NCBI GenBank assembly: GCA_003249035.1
Contig: QBMK01000028.1
Span: 1 to 53,082 of the forward strand
Reading direction: 5' to 3'
DNA length: 53,082 bases
Source: Pseudanabaena sp.
GTDB taxonomy: Bacteria; Cyanobacteriota; Cyanobacteriia; Pseudanabaenales; Pseudanabaenaceae
Shown here piece by piece: positions 25,099 to 34,483 of this stretch (its first letter is position 1; each line of letters starts with the position of its first letter). The notes under the pieces were generated by a model. The model was not told the DNA's origin. It searched no databases and was given only the letters and a program-made list of their open reading frames with translations. The position numbers and the translations under genes were made by a program.

Positions 25099-28000
25099 TT
25101 GATCAATGCCCTATTAGCGGGTAATAAGTTTGGCGAGGCAGTCGAAGTTGAACCACTTGAAGCATCAACAATTGAGGCTGAGCTTCTTGGAGACGTTACA
25201 AATTCTTCAGAAGTGGAAACTAATGGTGAGGAGCTACTAACCTCAGCGCCAAATCTAGAAGATTATGAAGAAAACACAGAAGATGAAGATGTAATGAACT
25301 CTGCCGAACTGCAAAGTTTATTAAGCGAAGACTCTCCTGTTCATTCAATGGAGCCAATTGTAGAAATACAAGCCGATCCGTTAATTGATCTAGCTGATTT
25401 CGGCACGAGTATTATTCTTGATCCTCAAAGTGCGATCGCTGCTCGTGAGTTAAACCCTGATTTTGATTTTGCTGCTGCGACGCAAGTAGTCGAGAGATTC
25501 GATGCTCCAAGAAATCGAATGGAAGAAAATGAAGCAGAAAGTAATAATCAAGAATTCCTTTCATTAAATTTTCCTACGGATGACATAGTCAGCGAATCTG
25601 GAGAATTAATTGATGATCCTGAGCTTTTGCAATGGTTAGAGGAAAGTAATAATCGCCTTAATTCAACCAGCAATATTTCTGACATTGCACCAGATGAGGA
25701 TTTATTGTTATGGCTAGGTAATGAAGCTCTCGACATGGCTAAACTACCTACTCAGGAAGGAACCCAATCACAAATGTTCAATGCTTCGGCGTCTGACATA
25801 CAAGTTTTTAATGATTCTCAAATCGATCCTATTTCTGCTGCTGATATAGATTTGGGAATACACAACGATGAAGCAGATGATATAGAATCCAAAATTGAAC
25901 AATTTTTAAATTATTCAAATAGCGATCGCGCTGATGATTCTGATGAATCACTAATTCTACTGACCAGTAAAAATATCAATGATTCTACTTTTCCAGAATG
26001 GGGAGATTCATTAGTTGATGATCTTAATTCTGACCTAGAACGCCTTGATGCTGGAGGCGAATCAGATGAGCTAATCTCAGCTAATCTTGACAAATTTATT
26101 CGTAATACTCCTTACGCACTAACCAATTGGGAAGCTGAAGAAGCCCAAGCCTATCCCACAATCATCGAAGTCTCAGCTAGAGAGACAAGTGATTTAAATG
26201 TTCAGACCCATCCATCAACCGACGCATTAGAATTAGCACCAATTACTGAAAATCCTAATTCCTCATCAATGGATCGATTTGCCGATTCAGTCCCTGAGCA
26301 ACCTGAACAGCTAGAAGTGGTTGTAGATATCGCTGATTTACAAAGATCTTCAGGCTCATTCAATAATTTCCCTGAGATTCTTGATAATTCTGATGCCCTT
26401 TTTGAAGTAAAGCCAGAAGAGCAGATACCCGAAAGCGCATTGCCTCTCTACTCCAATTCATCCGCTGCTGATGTTGATGATATGGATGCAATTTTTGCTG
26501 AAGTAATTGCCGAAAATGCAGCTAAATTTACTCAAGCAACTCCATCTGTGCCTAGTGATGAACTTGATGACTTGTTATTGTTTGTGCCCACTGACGCCAT
26601 TACTCACGGAACAAGCATCAAGGCTAATCCAATCCTAGATGGTGAGGCTGAGATTGAAAAAATTTTATTTGGATTCGATCCAATTACTAAGGCATCAGAA
26701 TCTGAACCTGAATCTGAATTGATAGAAACTGATACAGTCATGCAAGCTTTCCCAACAGAAAGCTCTGATAAGCTTGATATTGTTGCCCAAACAATAATAC
26801 GACCTCTGCCTTCTCCTGAATTGATAGAAGAATCGATCGAAGAAGAGCTAGATACAATTTTGCAAGGTTTTGCTCAGGATGAATCAATAGATGTAATTGA
26901 TACTTCAGCCGTGACTGGATTTGTGGCAATCGAAGAAGTTGCAAAAGTTTCAGAAAATCATAATGCTGATATCATTCAAGAAGAAGATGATGATGATGAT
27001 TGGTCTGTAGCACTAGAGCAACTTGAATCCAAGCTAGCACAGCCAACTATAAACAAAGAAGATAATTTTAAGGCTGAACCTTCTGAGTTGTCAGCAGATG
27101 AGTTCTTTGCTTCCTTAGAATATGAAAAGCTAGATGATTTAGCAAATACTACCGAACAAGCCACTGCCGCAAACCCTTCAGACAAAATATCGACTGAAGC
27201 GATCGCTGATTTCATTGATTTAGAGAATATCCCTGAAGATGAGGAAGACGACTTATTGCTCAATGAGTTTGCAGATGCTCAGGGCGACGCTCCAAGTAAT
27301 GTTGCAGATAATGAATGGGATAATTTATTAAAGGATTTGAACTCATTTAACTTTAACGAACCATTACTTGATGATCGGCGTGCGCAGCTTGGGCTGTCAT
27401 CTGTAGCACCAATTAGTGACACAAGTGAAAATGTTTTCGATATTGACTCACTAGTATTAGAATCCCGAAGTACCGCTCTGATTCCTGCTCCACCAGAGAA
27501 AGAAGTTTATAGCCTTGATGATACTTGGGTTTTAGGTATTGATTTTGGTAGTACAGCAATAAGGGCGAGCTTACTTAATGCTGATAATGGAAGGGTATAT
27601 TCTCTATCTATTGATAATTCTGATGAAATGCCATGCAAAATATTTTGGTCTGAAGATCACAGCTTTGATGACCCGATCGCTAAAGATATTCGGACAATCC
27701 GTGCAGGATCGCAGGATTCAGGGTTAGACAATGGCGAATTAGCTCTCGTTAATTTTAAACAGTTTCTGAAACTAGGCTTGCCTTATCGCGGTGTGAGTAC
27801 TTGGCAGCCAATCATCCAATGGTCTGATTCTTGCCAAGTGAATCTGCGCTGGTTAATTGCTGCCCTCAAAAATTTACTGGAGCAAATTCCAACTCATGCC
27901 AATCATCCCAAACTTCCTGATGTTGGTTTGATTTTGATGAAGCTTAGTGGCGTTGTTTTTGGTTATCCTTCTAAGTGGTCAGATACATATATTCTCAATA

Positions 28001-29172
28001 TACGAGAAGCAATTCTTAAAGCAAAGCTAGTTAGCCAAGCGGAGCAGGTAATGGCTGTCGATCAAGCGATCGCTCCCGTTTTATCTTTGCTTCACGAGCA
28101 AAAAATCTCTCAAGAAATTACGCTTTTAATAGATGCAGGAGCTATTACAACCAGCCTCTGTTTGACCAATGGGCTTAGTGAGAATAAAGATCGTTCAAAT
28201 CTCCATGTCCGTAGTCTTGACTATGCAGGTATTAGCATCAGTCAAGATATTGTCGTTAACTTGTTCTATCCACACTGGCAGCTAATCACTAATCCTAATC
28301 GCCATCTCTGGAATTTTGATCATCTCTGCTTGCCTGAGATTGGTGCTGCTGAGCCCCAACAACGTATGCTCCTTCAGCAATATTTATTAAGCTCCAATCT
28401 TGGTCAACAAATGTTGGAGCTTGCCGATCGCGTCAAGGTCGCATTTGGTAGAGATGTGGGTACAGATAGTTGGAATGAAGATCTGATGGGACAACCGATC
28501 GTCGTCCTACGACGTGAGTTGGAAAACTTAATTTTGCAACCATTTGTCCAACGACTCAATCGAGAACTTAATATCATTCTCTGTAATGAGGGAATGCTCG
28601 GCGAAGATGTTCGTCAAGTACTGCTGCTGGGTTGCACTATGTATATTCCCTTGCTATCACGTTGGCTAGCCCAAAAGCTGCCAAATGCCAAGATTGACTC
28701 ATTAACCACTTCTGTAGTTGCTAATGGCTTAGCCGTATCTCCTCTCTATCCCAATTTTCAAGATGTTGCACGTCAACAATATTCTGATTATTTTCTTCTT
28801 CAAGAGATTTGTCGTCTCAACCTCACTCAATCGGTTAATCCAACTCAACTTCTCCAACAATTACAAATGCGCGGGATTAATATCAAAACATGCCGCGATC
28901 GCATTTTGAGTATTCTGCAAGGTGATTTACCAGAGGGGCTATTCCCTTGGCAAGAACCAGAAAGCCCAATGATTTTAGAAGATCCGACCCTAAGTAATGA
29001 GTTGTTTTCAGGTCGATTGTTTGAGATGGAGACGGATGGTACATATCAGCCCAATGTGACTAAATTCCAGCAATTGCGAGTTTATTTACAAGCGATTATC
29101 GGCAATATGAGTCAAACGCTGAGTGAGCCTCTTGTTTTTCCTGAGATCAAAACCTTGGCGATCTCCAAGTAA
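25099..29172 (+). CDS. Giant acidic protein with C-terminal Hsp70/actin-fold ATPase domain
   Basis: This 1,357-codon ORF is open further upstream to 24958 but has no ATG until codon 66; the nominal start at 25099 is a TTG, so I read it as the continuation of the preceding ORF. About 800 residues are acidic and disordered, with recurring short motifs of the type D/E-x-L-L-x-W/F-L (PELLQWLEES, EDLLLWLGNE, DELDDLLLF, DNEWDNLLKDL). From about residue 808 comes an Hsp70/actin-like ATPase: phosphate-1 LGIDFGSTAIRASLLN, middle block GVVFGYPSKW and AILKAKLVSQAEQVMAVDQA, phosphate-2 LLIDAGAITTSLCL, and adenosine motif VLLLGCTMYIPLLSRWLAQK. No classical substrate-binding domain follows. A cytoplasmic, multivalent scaffold with an ATPase head is an inference. 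hisF lies downstream behind hairpins. Confidence 0.8.
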   Translation: MINALLAGNKFGEAVEVEPLEASTIEAELLGDVTNSSEVETNGEELLTSAPNLEDYEENTEDEDVMNSAELQSLLSEDSPVHSMEPIVEIQADPLIDLADFGTSIILDPQSAIAARELNPDFDFAAATQVVERFDAPRNRMEENEAESNNQEFLSLNFPTDDIVSESGELIDDPELLQWLEESNNRLNSTSNISDIAPDEDLLLWLGNEALDMAKLPTQEGTQSQMFNASASDIQVFNDSQIDPISAADIDLGIHNDEADDIESKIEQFLNYSNSDRADDSDESLILLTSKNINDSTFPEWGDSLVDDLNSDLERLDAGGESDELISANLDKFIRNTPYALTNWEAEEAQAYPTIIEVSARETSDLNVQTHPSTDALELAPITENPNSSSMDRFADSVPEQPEQLEVVVDIADLQRSSGSFNNFPEILDNSDALFEVKPEEQIPESALPLYSNSSAADVDDMDAIFAEVIAENAAKFTQATPSVPSDELDDLLLFVPTDAITHGTSIKANPILDGEAEIEKILFGFDPITKASESEPESELIETDTVMQAFPTESSDKLDIVAQTIIRPLPSPELIEESIEEELDTILQGFAQDESIDVIDTSAVTGFVAIEEVAKVSENHNADIIQEEDDDDDWSVALEQLESKLAQPTINKEDNFKAEPSELSADEFFASLEYEKLDDLANTTEQATAANPSDKISTEAIADFIDLENIPEDEEDDLLLNEFADAQGDAPSNVADNEWDNLLKDLNSFNFNEPLLDDRRAQLGLSSVAPISDTSENVFDIDSLVLESRSTALIPAPPEKEVYSLDDTWVLGIDFGSTAIRASLLNADNGRVYSLSIDNSDEMPCKIFWSEDHSFDDPIAKDIRTIRAGSQDSGLDNGELALVNFKQFLKLGLPYRGVSTWQPIIQWSDSCQVNLRWLIAALKNLLEQIPTHANHPKLPDVGLILMKLSGVVFGYPSKWSDTYILNIREAILKAKLVSQAEQVMAVDQAIAPVLSLLHEQKISQEITLLIDAGAITTSLCLTNGLSENKDRSNLHVRSLDYAGISISQDIVVNLFYPHWQLITNPNRHLWNFDHLCLPEIGAAEPQQRMLLQQYLLSSNLGQQMLELADRVKVAFGRDVGTDSWNEDLMGQPIVVLRRELENLILQPFVQRLNRELNIILCNEGMLGEDVRQVLLLGCTMYIPLLSRWLAQKLPNAKIDSLTTSVVANGLAVSPLYPNFQDVARQQYSDYFLLQEICRLNLTQSVNPTQLLQQLQMRGINIKTCRDRILSILQGDLPEGLFPWQEPESPMILEDPTLSNELFSGRLFEMETDGTYQPNVTKFQQLRVYLQAIIGNMSQTLSEPLVFPEIKTLAISK

Positions 29173-29176
29173 TCCC

Positions 29177-29301
29177 AAAACACAAAATGGCTACGCCATT
29201 TTGTGTTTTTAAAACCAAAAAAAAAAGGCGGTGCGAAGCACCGCCTTTTTTTTTTGGTTTTAAAAACACTACAGCGCTTTGCGTTCTAAGCAAAGCGCTG
29301 T
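29177..29301. terminator. Three consecutive hairpins between the giant gene and hisF
   Basis: Hairpin one: 15-bp stem 29177-29191 with 29195-29209. Hairpin two: 24-bp perfect stem 29211-29234 with 29238-29261, including A10 and T10 runs. Hairpin three: 11-bp stem 29271-29281 with 29291-29301. This is a very strong barrier; hisF must have its own promoter within the last 45 bases or inside this cluster. Confidence 0.85.
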
Positions 29302-29345
29302 AAAATACTCACTCTTGCTGTGATTTTGGAAAATTTAAAGAGCTT

Positions 29346-30119
29346 ATGCTAGCGAAACGCATTTTGCCTTGTCTAGATGTAAAAGCAGGTCGGGTCGTCA
29401 AAGGAATCAACTTTGTCGATCTTAAGGATGCTGGAGATCCAGTTGAGTTGGCACAGGCTTATAACCTTGCAGGAGCCGATGAACTGGTATTTTTAGACAT
29501 CACAGCCACCCACGAAGATCGCGGCATTATTTTGGACGTGGTCTATCGTACTGCCGAGCAAGTATTTATTCCACTCACAGTGGGTGGTGGCGTGCGAAAC
29601 CTAGATAATATTCGCGAACTTCTGCGAGCAGGTGCAGATAAGGTGAGCATGAATTCGGCGGCAGTAAATGATCCAGATTTAGTTAATCGCAGTAGCGATC
29701 GCTTTGGTAATCAGTGCATTGTTGTGGCGATCGATGCCAGACGTAGGAATGATCCTAATAATTTCGGTTGGGATGTATATGTACGGGGGGGACGTGAAAA
29801 TACTGGTATTGATGCGCTCTGGTGGGCGCAAGAAGTTGTCAAGCGCGGCGCAGGTGAAATTTTACTTACTAGTATGGATGCTGATGGGACAAAGGCAGGT
29901 TATGATCTGGAGCTAACTCGTCAAGTTGCAGATTTAGTGGAAGTTCCTGTAATAGCTTCAGGTGGTGCGGGTAATTGCGAACATATTCTGCAAGCAGTGA
30001 CTGAAGGTAGAGCTGAAGCAGCTCTGCTGGCTTCGTTACTTCACTATGGTGAACTAACGATCTCGGAGATTAAAGATTATCTTAGTGCTAACCAAATTCC
30101 TGTGCGATCTCTGCATTAG
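29346..30119 (+). CDS. hisF: Imidazole glycerol phosphate synthase subunit HisF
   Basis: This 257-residue (beta/alpha)8 barrel is the cyclase subunit that, with HisH glutaminase, forms imidazole glycerol phosphate and AICAR in histidine synthesis. The N-terminus [20 protein letters not shown] includes catalytic Asp11, and the second catalytic Asp is in IVVAIDARR. Phosphate-binding loops TVGGGVRN and IASGGAGN are intact. Length is normal. No other his gene is adjacent, as is usual in cyanobacteria. Confidence 0.97.
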   Translation: MLAKRILPCLDVKAGRVVKGINFVDLKDAGDPVELAQAYNLAGADELVFLDITATHEDRGIILDVVYRTAEQVFIPLTVGGGVRNLDNIRELLRAGADKVSMNSAAVNDPDLVNRSSDRFGNQCIVVAIDARRRNDPNNFGWDVYVRGGRENTGIDALWWAQEVVKRGAGEILLTSMDADGTKAGYDLELTRQVADLVEVPVIASGGAGNCEHILQAVTEGRAEAALLASLLHYGELTISEIKDYLSANQIPVRSLH

Positions 30120-30120
30120 G

Positions 30121-30161
30121 AGTTTGGTTGTGGCGCGACGAAGCCGCGCCACAACCAAACT
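30121..30161. terminator. hisF terminator
   Basis: 17-bp perfect stem 30121-30137 with 30145-30161, starting two bases after the hisF stop and before the methyltransferase gene on the same strand. Confidence 0.8.
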
Positions 30162-30191
30162 GGTTTTATTTCAAGAGAGCAAAAATTTTTT

Positions 30192-31175
30192 ATGGCTACA
30201 AATTCTCCCATGGCGAAACTAGAACTCAAACTAGATCAACCCGATGATTGGCTATACGATCGCTCAGTGTTAGGGTGGGTAATCAATCCGACCCTTAGCA
30301 AACAGTTGCCATTTCTATACCGCATCTTCAGTTTGTACTGTAAGTTGTATTTTGGGCTCACAGGCAAAAGCTATCTCAAAGGCGGTAGAGAATTATTCAG
30401 ATTTCTATCAAATATTTTCTATCGACTTTCTCCAGATCAATATTTAGAGCTAGAGCTATCTGGCTATAAAGTATTTCTCAATCCCACTGATATGCGCCTC
30501 TTTCAAGTGGTGAACGAGCTAGCTAGTGGAGATACCGACACGAGAGTTTTATCTCAATTACTTTCTGAAGGTGATACTTTTCTGGATATTGGCGCAAATC
30601 ATGGGAGCTTTGCGATCGTGGCAAGCAAGATGGTTGGAGCGAATGGTTTTGTACTGGCAATCGAGCCTCAGCCACGCTTAGCCAATGCTTTAGAAAAATC
30701 TCTGACTGCCAATGCGCTCTGTAAATTCCAGATTCATAATCTCGCCGTTGGTGATACTGATGGAGAAATAGAATTATTAGTGCCAATTGGGACATCTGGC
30801 TCGGCGGGAATATTTCCAGAACATTCGGCAACTCATCAATACAAAACCTTCACAGTTCCAATCAAGCGGTTTGATGAGTTAGTAGATTGGCAAAAGTTTA
30901 CTGGCAAAGTTTTACTAAAACTTGATGTAGAAGGTAGTGAATGTGCGTTTCTTTCAGGCTCAAGCAAAATGATTACGTCTCTCAAACCAACTCTCATTAT
31001 TGAAATCCATCCCACTAGTCTCAAAGCCGCTGGCACAACGGGAGTTAGGCTAAAAGAGTTATTGCAAGCGCTTGGCTATACAAGCTATAGAGAAATGAAC
31101 GATAGCGATCGCACTTTTGCACTACAAGATTTAAATACAGATGTCCAAAGAAATGTGGTCATGAAGATGGCATAA
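30192..31175 (+). CDS. FkbM family methyltransferase
   Basis: This 327-residue protein has an N-terminal extension of about 100 residues and then an FkbM-type SAM methyltransferase domain. Motif I is FLDIGANHGSFAIVASK, followed by FVLAIEPQPRLANALEK, VGDTDGEIELLV and VLLKLDVEGSECAFLSGS. FkbM enzymes O-methylate sugars, polyketides or lipids; the N-terminal part (LSPDQYLELELSGYKVFLNP) is typical of proteins working on surface glycans. No sugar cluster is adjacent, so the substrate is not deducible. Confidence 0.88.
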   Translation: MATNSPMAKLELKLDQPDDWLYDRSVLGWVINPTLSKQLPFLYRIFSLYCKLYFGLTGKSYLKGGRELFRFLSNIFYRLSPDQYLELELSGYKVFLNPTDMRLFQVVNELASGDTDTRVLSQLLSEGDTFLDIGANHGSFAIVASKMVGANGFVLAIEPQPRLANALEKSLTANALCKFQIHNLAVGDTDGEIELLVPIGTSGSAGIFPEHSATHQYKTFTVPIKRFDELVDWQKFTGKVLLKLDVEGSECAFLSGSSKMITSLKPTLIIEIHPTSLKAAGTTGVRLKELLQALGYTSYREMNDSDRTFALQDLNTDVQRNVVMKMA

Positions 31176-31176
31176 A

Positions 31177-31212
31177 CAGAAAAAAAGAGCGCTAAAGAGC
31201 TCTTTTTTTCTG
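31177..31212. terminator. Bidirectional terminator between fkbM-type gene and ndhD
   Basis: 14-bp perfect stem 31177-31190 with 31199-31212 with A7 and T7 runs, between convergent genes. Confidence 0.85.
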
Positions 31213-31228
31213 TGCAGAATTTCTATCT

Positions 31229-32845
31229 TTATTCAACAATTCCCAAAATAGTTTGAGGGTTTGAGCGGGTTAGTTGTGGAGCAATCAATCCAGAAGAATA
31301 AAGATGAGGATTGGTTTGAGCCACTAAACTAAAAGCATCGCGAGCTTGTTCAGTTACAGCAACAGTTTTCACATCGTATGTCTGAGTCGCCAATTTGGGA
31401 TAAAACCCGATCGCGACAATCGGCACAAGCAAGCAAGCGGCAATAAATACTTCACGAGGTTTCGCATCGCTAACATACTTATCTAAATGCAACGCGAGAT
31501 TCGGTTGACCATAAAAGACTTGACGCAAGGTCGAGAGAAGATAGATCGGTGTGATAATTACCCCAACTGCTGCAAGACAGATCATCACGATCTTAAAGTT
31601 AGAAGCATAGACATCACTGGTAGTGATACCCAGAAAAATATTTAACTCACTCACAAATCCGCTCATCCCTGGGAGCGCAAGAGATGCCATCGCCGCTGCC
31701 GTCATTAGGGCAAAAGCCTTAGGCATGATTTTGGCGATACCGCCCATTTCATCCATCATCAATGTATGAGTGCGATCATAGGTTACACCCGAGAGGAAAA
31801 ACAACGCCGCTGCAATTAATCCGTGAGAAATCATTTGTAGTAATGCGCCACTTACACCCAAATCATTAAATGATGCTAATCCTAAAAGGATAAAGCCCAT
31901 GTGCGAAATCGAAGAATAAGCAAGGCGACGCTTCAGATTTTGTTGCGCGAACGCTGCCATTGCGCCATAGACAATGCCAACTACACCCAAAACTGCAAGC
32001 AAAGGCGCAAAGTAAACATGAGCGTTTGGCAACATTTCAATATTGAAACGAATAAGTGCATATCCCCCCATCTTCAGCAATACCCCAGCTAATACCATCG
32101 ATACTGGCGCAGAGGATTCACCATGAGCATCTGGTAACCAAGTATGCAAAGGGAAAATTGGCAACTTTACCCCAAAAGCAATTAAGAAACCTGCATAGGC
32201 GAGTAACTCAAAAGCGATCGGATATTGCTTCATCCCCATCTCTGCCATATTAAATGTCGTTGTATCCCCGTAGAATGCCATCGCTAAACCAGCGACCAGA
32301 ATAAAAATCGAACCTAGTGCTGTGTAGAGAATAAACTTTGTTGCAGCGTAAAGACGCTTCGGTCCACCCCAAATTGAAATCAACAGATAGACAGGAATCA
32401 GTTCTAATTCCCACATGAAGAAAAATAATAATAAATCTTGAGCCGCGAATACGCCGATCTGAGCACTGTATAAGCAAAGCATCAAGAAATAGAATAACTT
32501 CGATTTGTTCGTAACAGTCCAACTTGCAAAAATGGCAAGGGTTGTAATCAAGCCTGTCAATAAAATTAGCGGCATCGATAAACCATCAACCGCCAAAGCC
32601 CAGTTCAAACCAAGTTGAGGAATCCAATCATAGTTTTCTGACATCTGGAATGATGCTTCATGGAGATTGTATTGACTCCAGAATGCGTAGACCATTAAAG
32701 ACAATTCAATAAATCCTACTGCCATTGAGTACGATCGCACATTCTTGGCATTACCGTACTTGTCAGGTATAAAAGGAATCGCAAAGGCTGCTACAAGTGG
32801 TAACAGTAAAATAGTGGTAAGCCAAGGAAATTCTGCAACAGACAT
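31229..32845 (-). CDS. ndhD: NAD(P)H-quinone oxidoreductase subunit D (NdhD, chain 4)
   Basis: This 538-residue proton-pumping membrane subunit has about 14 helices. Signature parts include [17 protein letters not shown] with the buried glutamate, [37 protein letters not shown] and [17 protein letters not shown]. The sequence resembles NdhD1/NdhD2, the forms found in respiratory and cyclic-electron-flow NDH-1, rather than the CO2-uptake forms NdhD3/D4; I cannot fix the paralogue. No ndhF lies beside it, which also fits D1/D2 more than the D3/D4 type. Start ATG at 32845. Confidence 0.95.
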   Translation of the reverse strand: MSVAEFPWLTTILLLPLVAAFAIPFIPDKYGNAKNVRSYSMAVGFIELSLMVYAFWSQYNLHEASFQMSENYDWIPQLGLNWALAVDGLSMPLILLTGLITTLAIFASWTVTNKSKLFYFLMLCLYSAQIGVFAAQDLLLFFFMWELELIPVYLLISIWGGPKRLYAATKFILYTALGSIFILVAGLAMAFYGDTTTFNMAEMGMKQYPIAFELLAYAGFLIAFGVKLPIFPLHTWLPDAHGESSAPVSMVLAGVLLKMGGYALIRFNIEMLPNAHVYFAPLLAVLGVVGIVYGAMAAFAQQNLKRRLAYSSISHMGFILLGLASFNDLGVSGALLQMISHGLIAAALFFLSGVTYDRTHTLMMDEMGGIAKIMPKAFALMTAAAMASLALPGMSGFVSELNIFLGITTSDVYASNFKIVMICLAAVGVIITPIYLLSTLRQVFYGQPNLALHLDKYVSDAKPREVFIAACLLVPIVAIGFYPKLATQTYDVKTVAVTEQARDAFSLVAQTNPHLYSSGLIAPQLTRSNPQTILGIVE

Positions 32846-33222
32846 GATGAGGATAAATACTTACTCGTTAATTCAATTGTATTAAGAATTTGTAAACTTG
32901 TGTTAAGCCTTTTGATATAAAAGTTAACAAATCATTAAATCGTTCAAATAGACTCAAAGCTATACCAGAAGTCATTTTCCAGGATGTAGACTGACATTCA
33001 TCTATAAATTGTCATCAAAATAATGAATATCATCGCTTTATTACTATCGTTAAACCTCAAAACTAGAAATAGCAATTCGCGCTCTTTCTAGTTTCTCAAT
33101 GAGCAAGTGCGATCGCGAGACAATTTCTATTAAGATCAAATACCTACAGAATTTAAGAAAGAATTGTTGCCATAAGGTGTAATTCTTTCAAATCCATAAA
33201 CCTTATACGCTCTGACACACAA
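32846..33222. other. ndhD-aminotransferase divergent region
   Basis: 377 bp of AT-rich sequence between divergent genes, with one HIP1-like gcgatcgcgag stretch. I see no gene, hairpin or recognisable riboswitch. Confidence 0.5.
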
Positions 33223-34404
33223 ATGAAGACTTGGCTCAAACCTGCTCAGCGATTAGAAAAACTTCCTCAATATGTTTTTGCACGCTTAGATGAGTTGAAG
33301 CTCCGAGCTAAAGAGCAAGGTCTAGATTTGATCGATCTTGGTATGGGGAACCCAGATGGACCGACCCCTGAACCAGTAGTCGAAGCAGCGATCTCGGCTT
33401 TAAAAAATCCCAAAAATCATGGCTATCCGCCCTTTGAAGGTACTGCAAGTTTTCGCAGAGCAATTACTAACTGGTACAAGCGCCGTTATAACGTGCAACT
33501 CGACCCTGAAGGCGAAGCCTTACCTCTGATTGGCTCAAAAGAAGGATTAGGACATTTAGCGATCGCCTACATCGATCCAGGTGATGTTGTGCTAGTGCCC
33601 AGCCCTGCCTATCCTGCGCACTTTCGAGGACCATTGCTAGCAGGTGGGGAAATTCATGAAATGATTCTCAGTGCTGAAAGTAACTGGCTAATCGACTTAT
33701 CCGCAATTCCTGAAGAAGTCGCCCAACGTGCCAAGTTAATGTATTTTAACTATCCTGCTAATCCCACAGGCGCGATCGCACCCCGTGAATTTTTTGAAGA
33801 AGTGGTTGCATTTGCAAAAAAATACGAGATTTTATTAGTTCACGATCTCTGCTATGCCGAACTTGCATTTGATGGCTATACACCTACAAGTTTGCTGGAA
33901 ATCGAAGGCGGTAAAGATGTGGGCGTTGAATTTCACACTCTCTCCAAAACCTATAACATGGCAGGTTGGCGCGTCGGTTTTGTGGTTGGCAATCGTCATG
34001 TGATTCAAGGTTTACGCACCCTCAAAACTAACCTCGATTACGGAATCTTTTCAGCGATCCAAGTTGCCGCAGAGACTGCCCTACAATTGCCTGACACTTA
34101 TTTAGAGGCTGTCTGCGACCGATATAAAGAACGCCGAGATTTTTTGATCGCAGGCCTAGCCGAGCTAGGTTGGGATATCCCCAAAACCTATGCCACCATG
34201 TATCTCTGGATTCCTGTACCTGCGGGGATGACATCTGCTGACTTCGCTCTAAAAGTATTAGAAAGTACAGGCGTGGTATTCACTCCTGGAAGTGCTTTTG
34301 GTCAAGGCGGTGAAGGCTATGTCAGAATTAGTTTGATTGCTGATTGCGATCGCCTTGGCGAAGCACTTAATCGACTTAAGCAAGCTGGAATACGTTACAA
34401 ATAG
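33223..34404 (+). CDS. Class I/II PLP-dependent aminotransferase (AlaC / DapL-like)
   Basis: This 393-residue fold-type I aminotransferase includes DLGMGNPDGPTP, YPPFEGTASFRRA, FNYPANPTGAIAP, VHDLCYAELAFDG and the PLP lysine in HTLSKTYNMAGWRVGF. This is the branch annotated variously as aspartate, alanine or LL-diaminopimelate aminotransferase in cyanobacteria. LL-DAP aminotransferase proper is usually longer (about 410) with a different N-terminus, so glutamate-pyruvate or glutamate-aspartate exchange is at least as likely. The gene stands alone behind a 377-bp intergenic region. Confidence 0.9.
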   Translation: MKTWLKPAQRLEKLPQYVFARLDELKLRAKEQGLDLIDLGMGNPDGPTPEPVVEAAISALKNPKNHGYPPFEGTASFRRAITNWYKRRYNVQLDPEGEALPLIGSKEGLGHLAIAYIDPGDVVLVPSPAYPAHFRGPLLAGGEIHEMILSAESNWLIDLSAIPEEVAQRAKLMYFNYPANPTGAIAPREFFEEVVAFAKKYEILLVHDLCYAELAFDGYTPTSLLEIEGGKDVGVEFHTLSKTYNMAGWRVGFVVGNRHVIQGLRTLKTNLDYGIFSAIQVAAETALQLPDTYLEAVCDRYKERRDFLIAGLAELGWDIPKTYATMYLWIPVPAGMTSADFALKVLESTGVVFTPGSAFGQGGEGYVRISLIADCDRLGEALNRLKQAGIRYK

Positions 34405-34422
34405 ATATATAGATACAAAGAT

Positions 34423-34453
34423 ATAAGATGTGGCGCTTTGCACCACATCTTAT
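34423..34453. terminator. Hairpin between aminotransferase and lgt
   Basis: 11-bp perfect stem 34423-34433 with 34443-34453. An in-frame GTG for lgt lies within the stem, which argues against that being the real start. Confidence 0.7.
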
Positions 34454-34483
34454 TATCTGAATTACCCTGGTGAAAAGGAAAAA

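Noticed and set aside
26976-27263. Serine-rich ORF antisense to the giant gene, and several others of that type
   Set aside because: They are mirror readings of an Asp/Glu-rich coding region (gat/gaa codons read as S/F codons) with no start signals.
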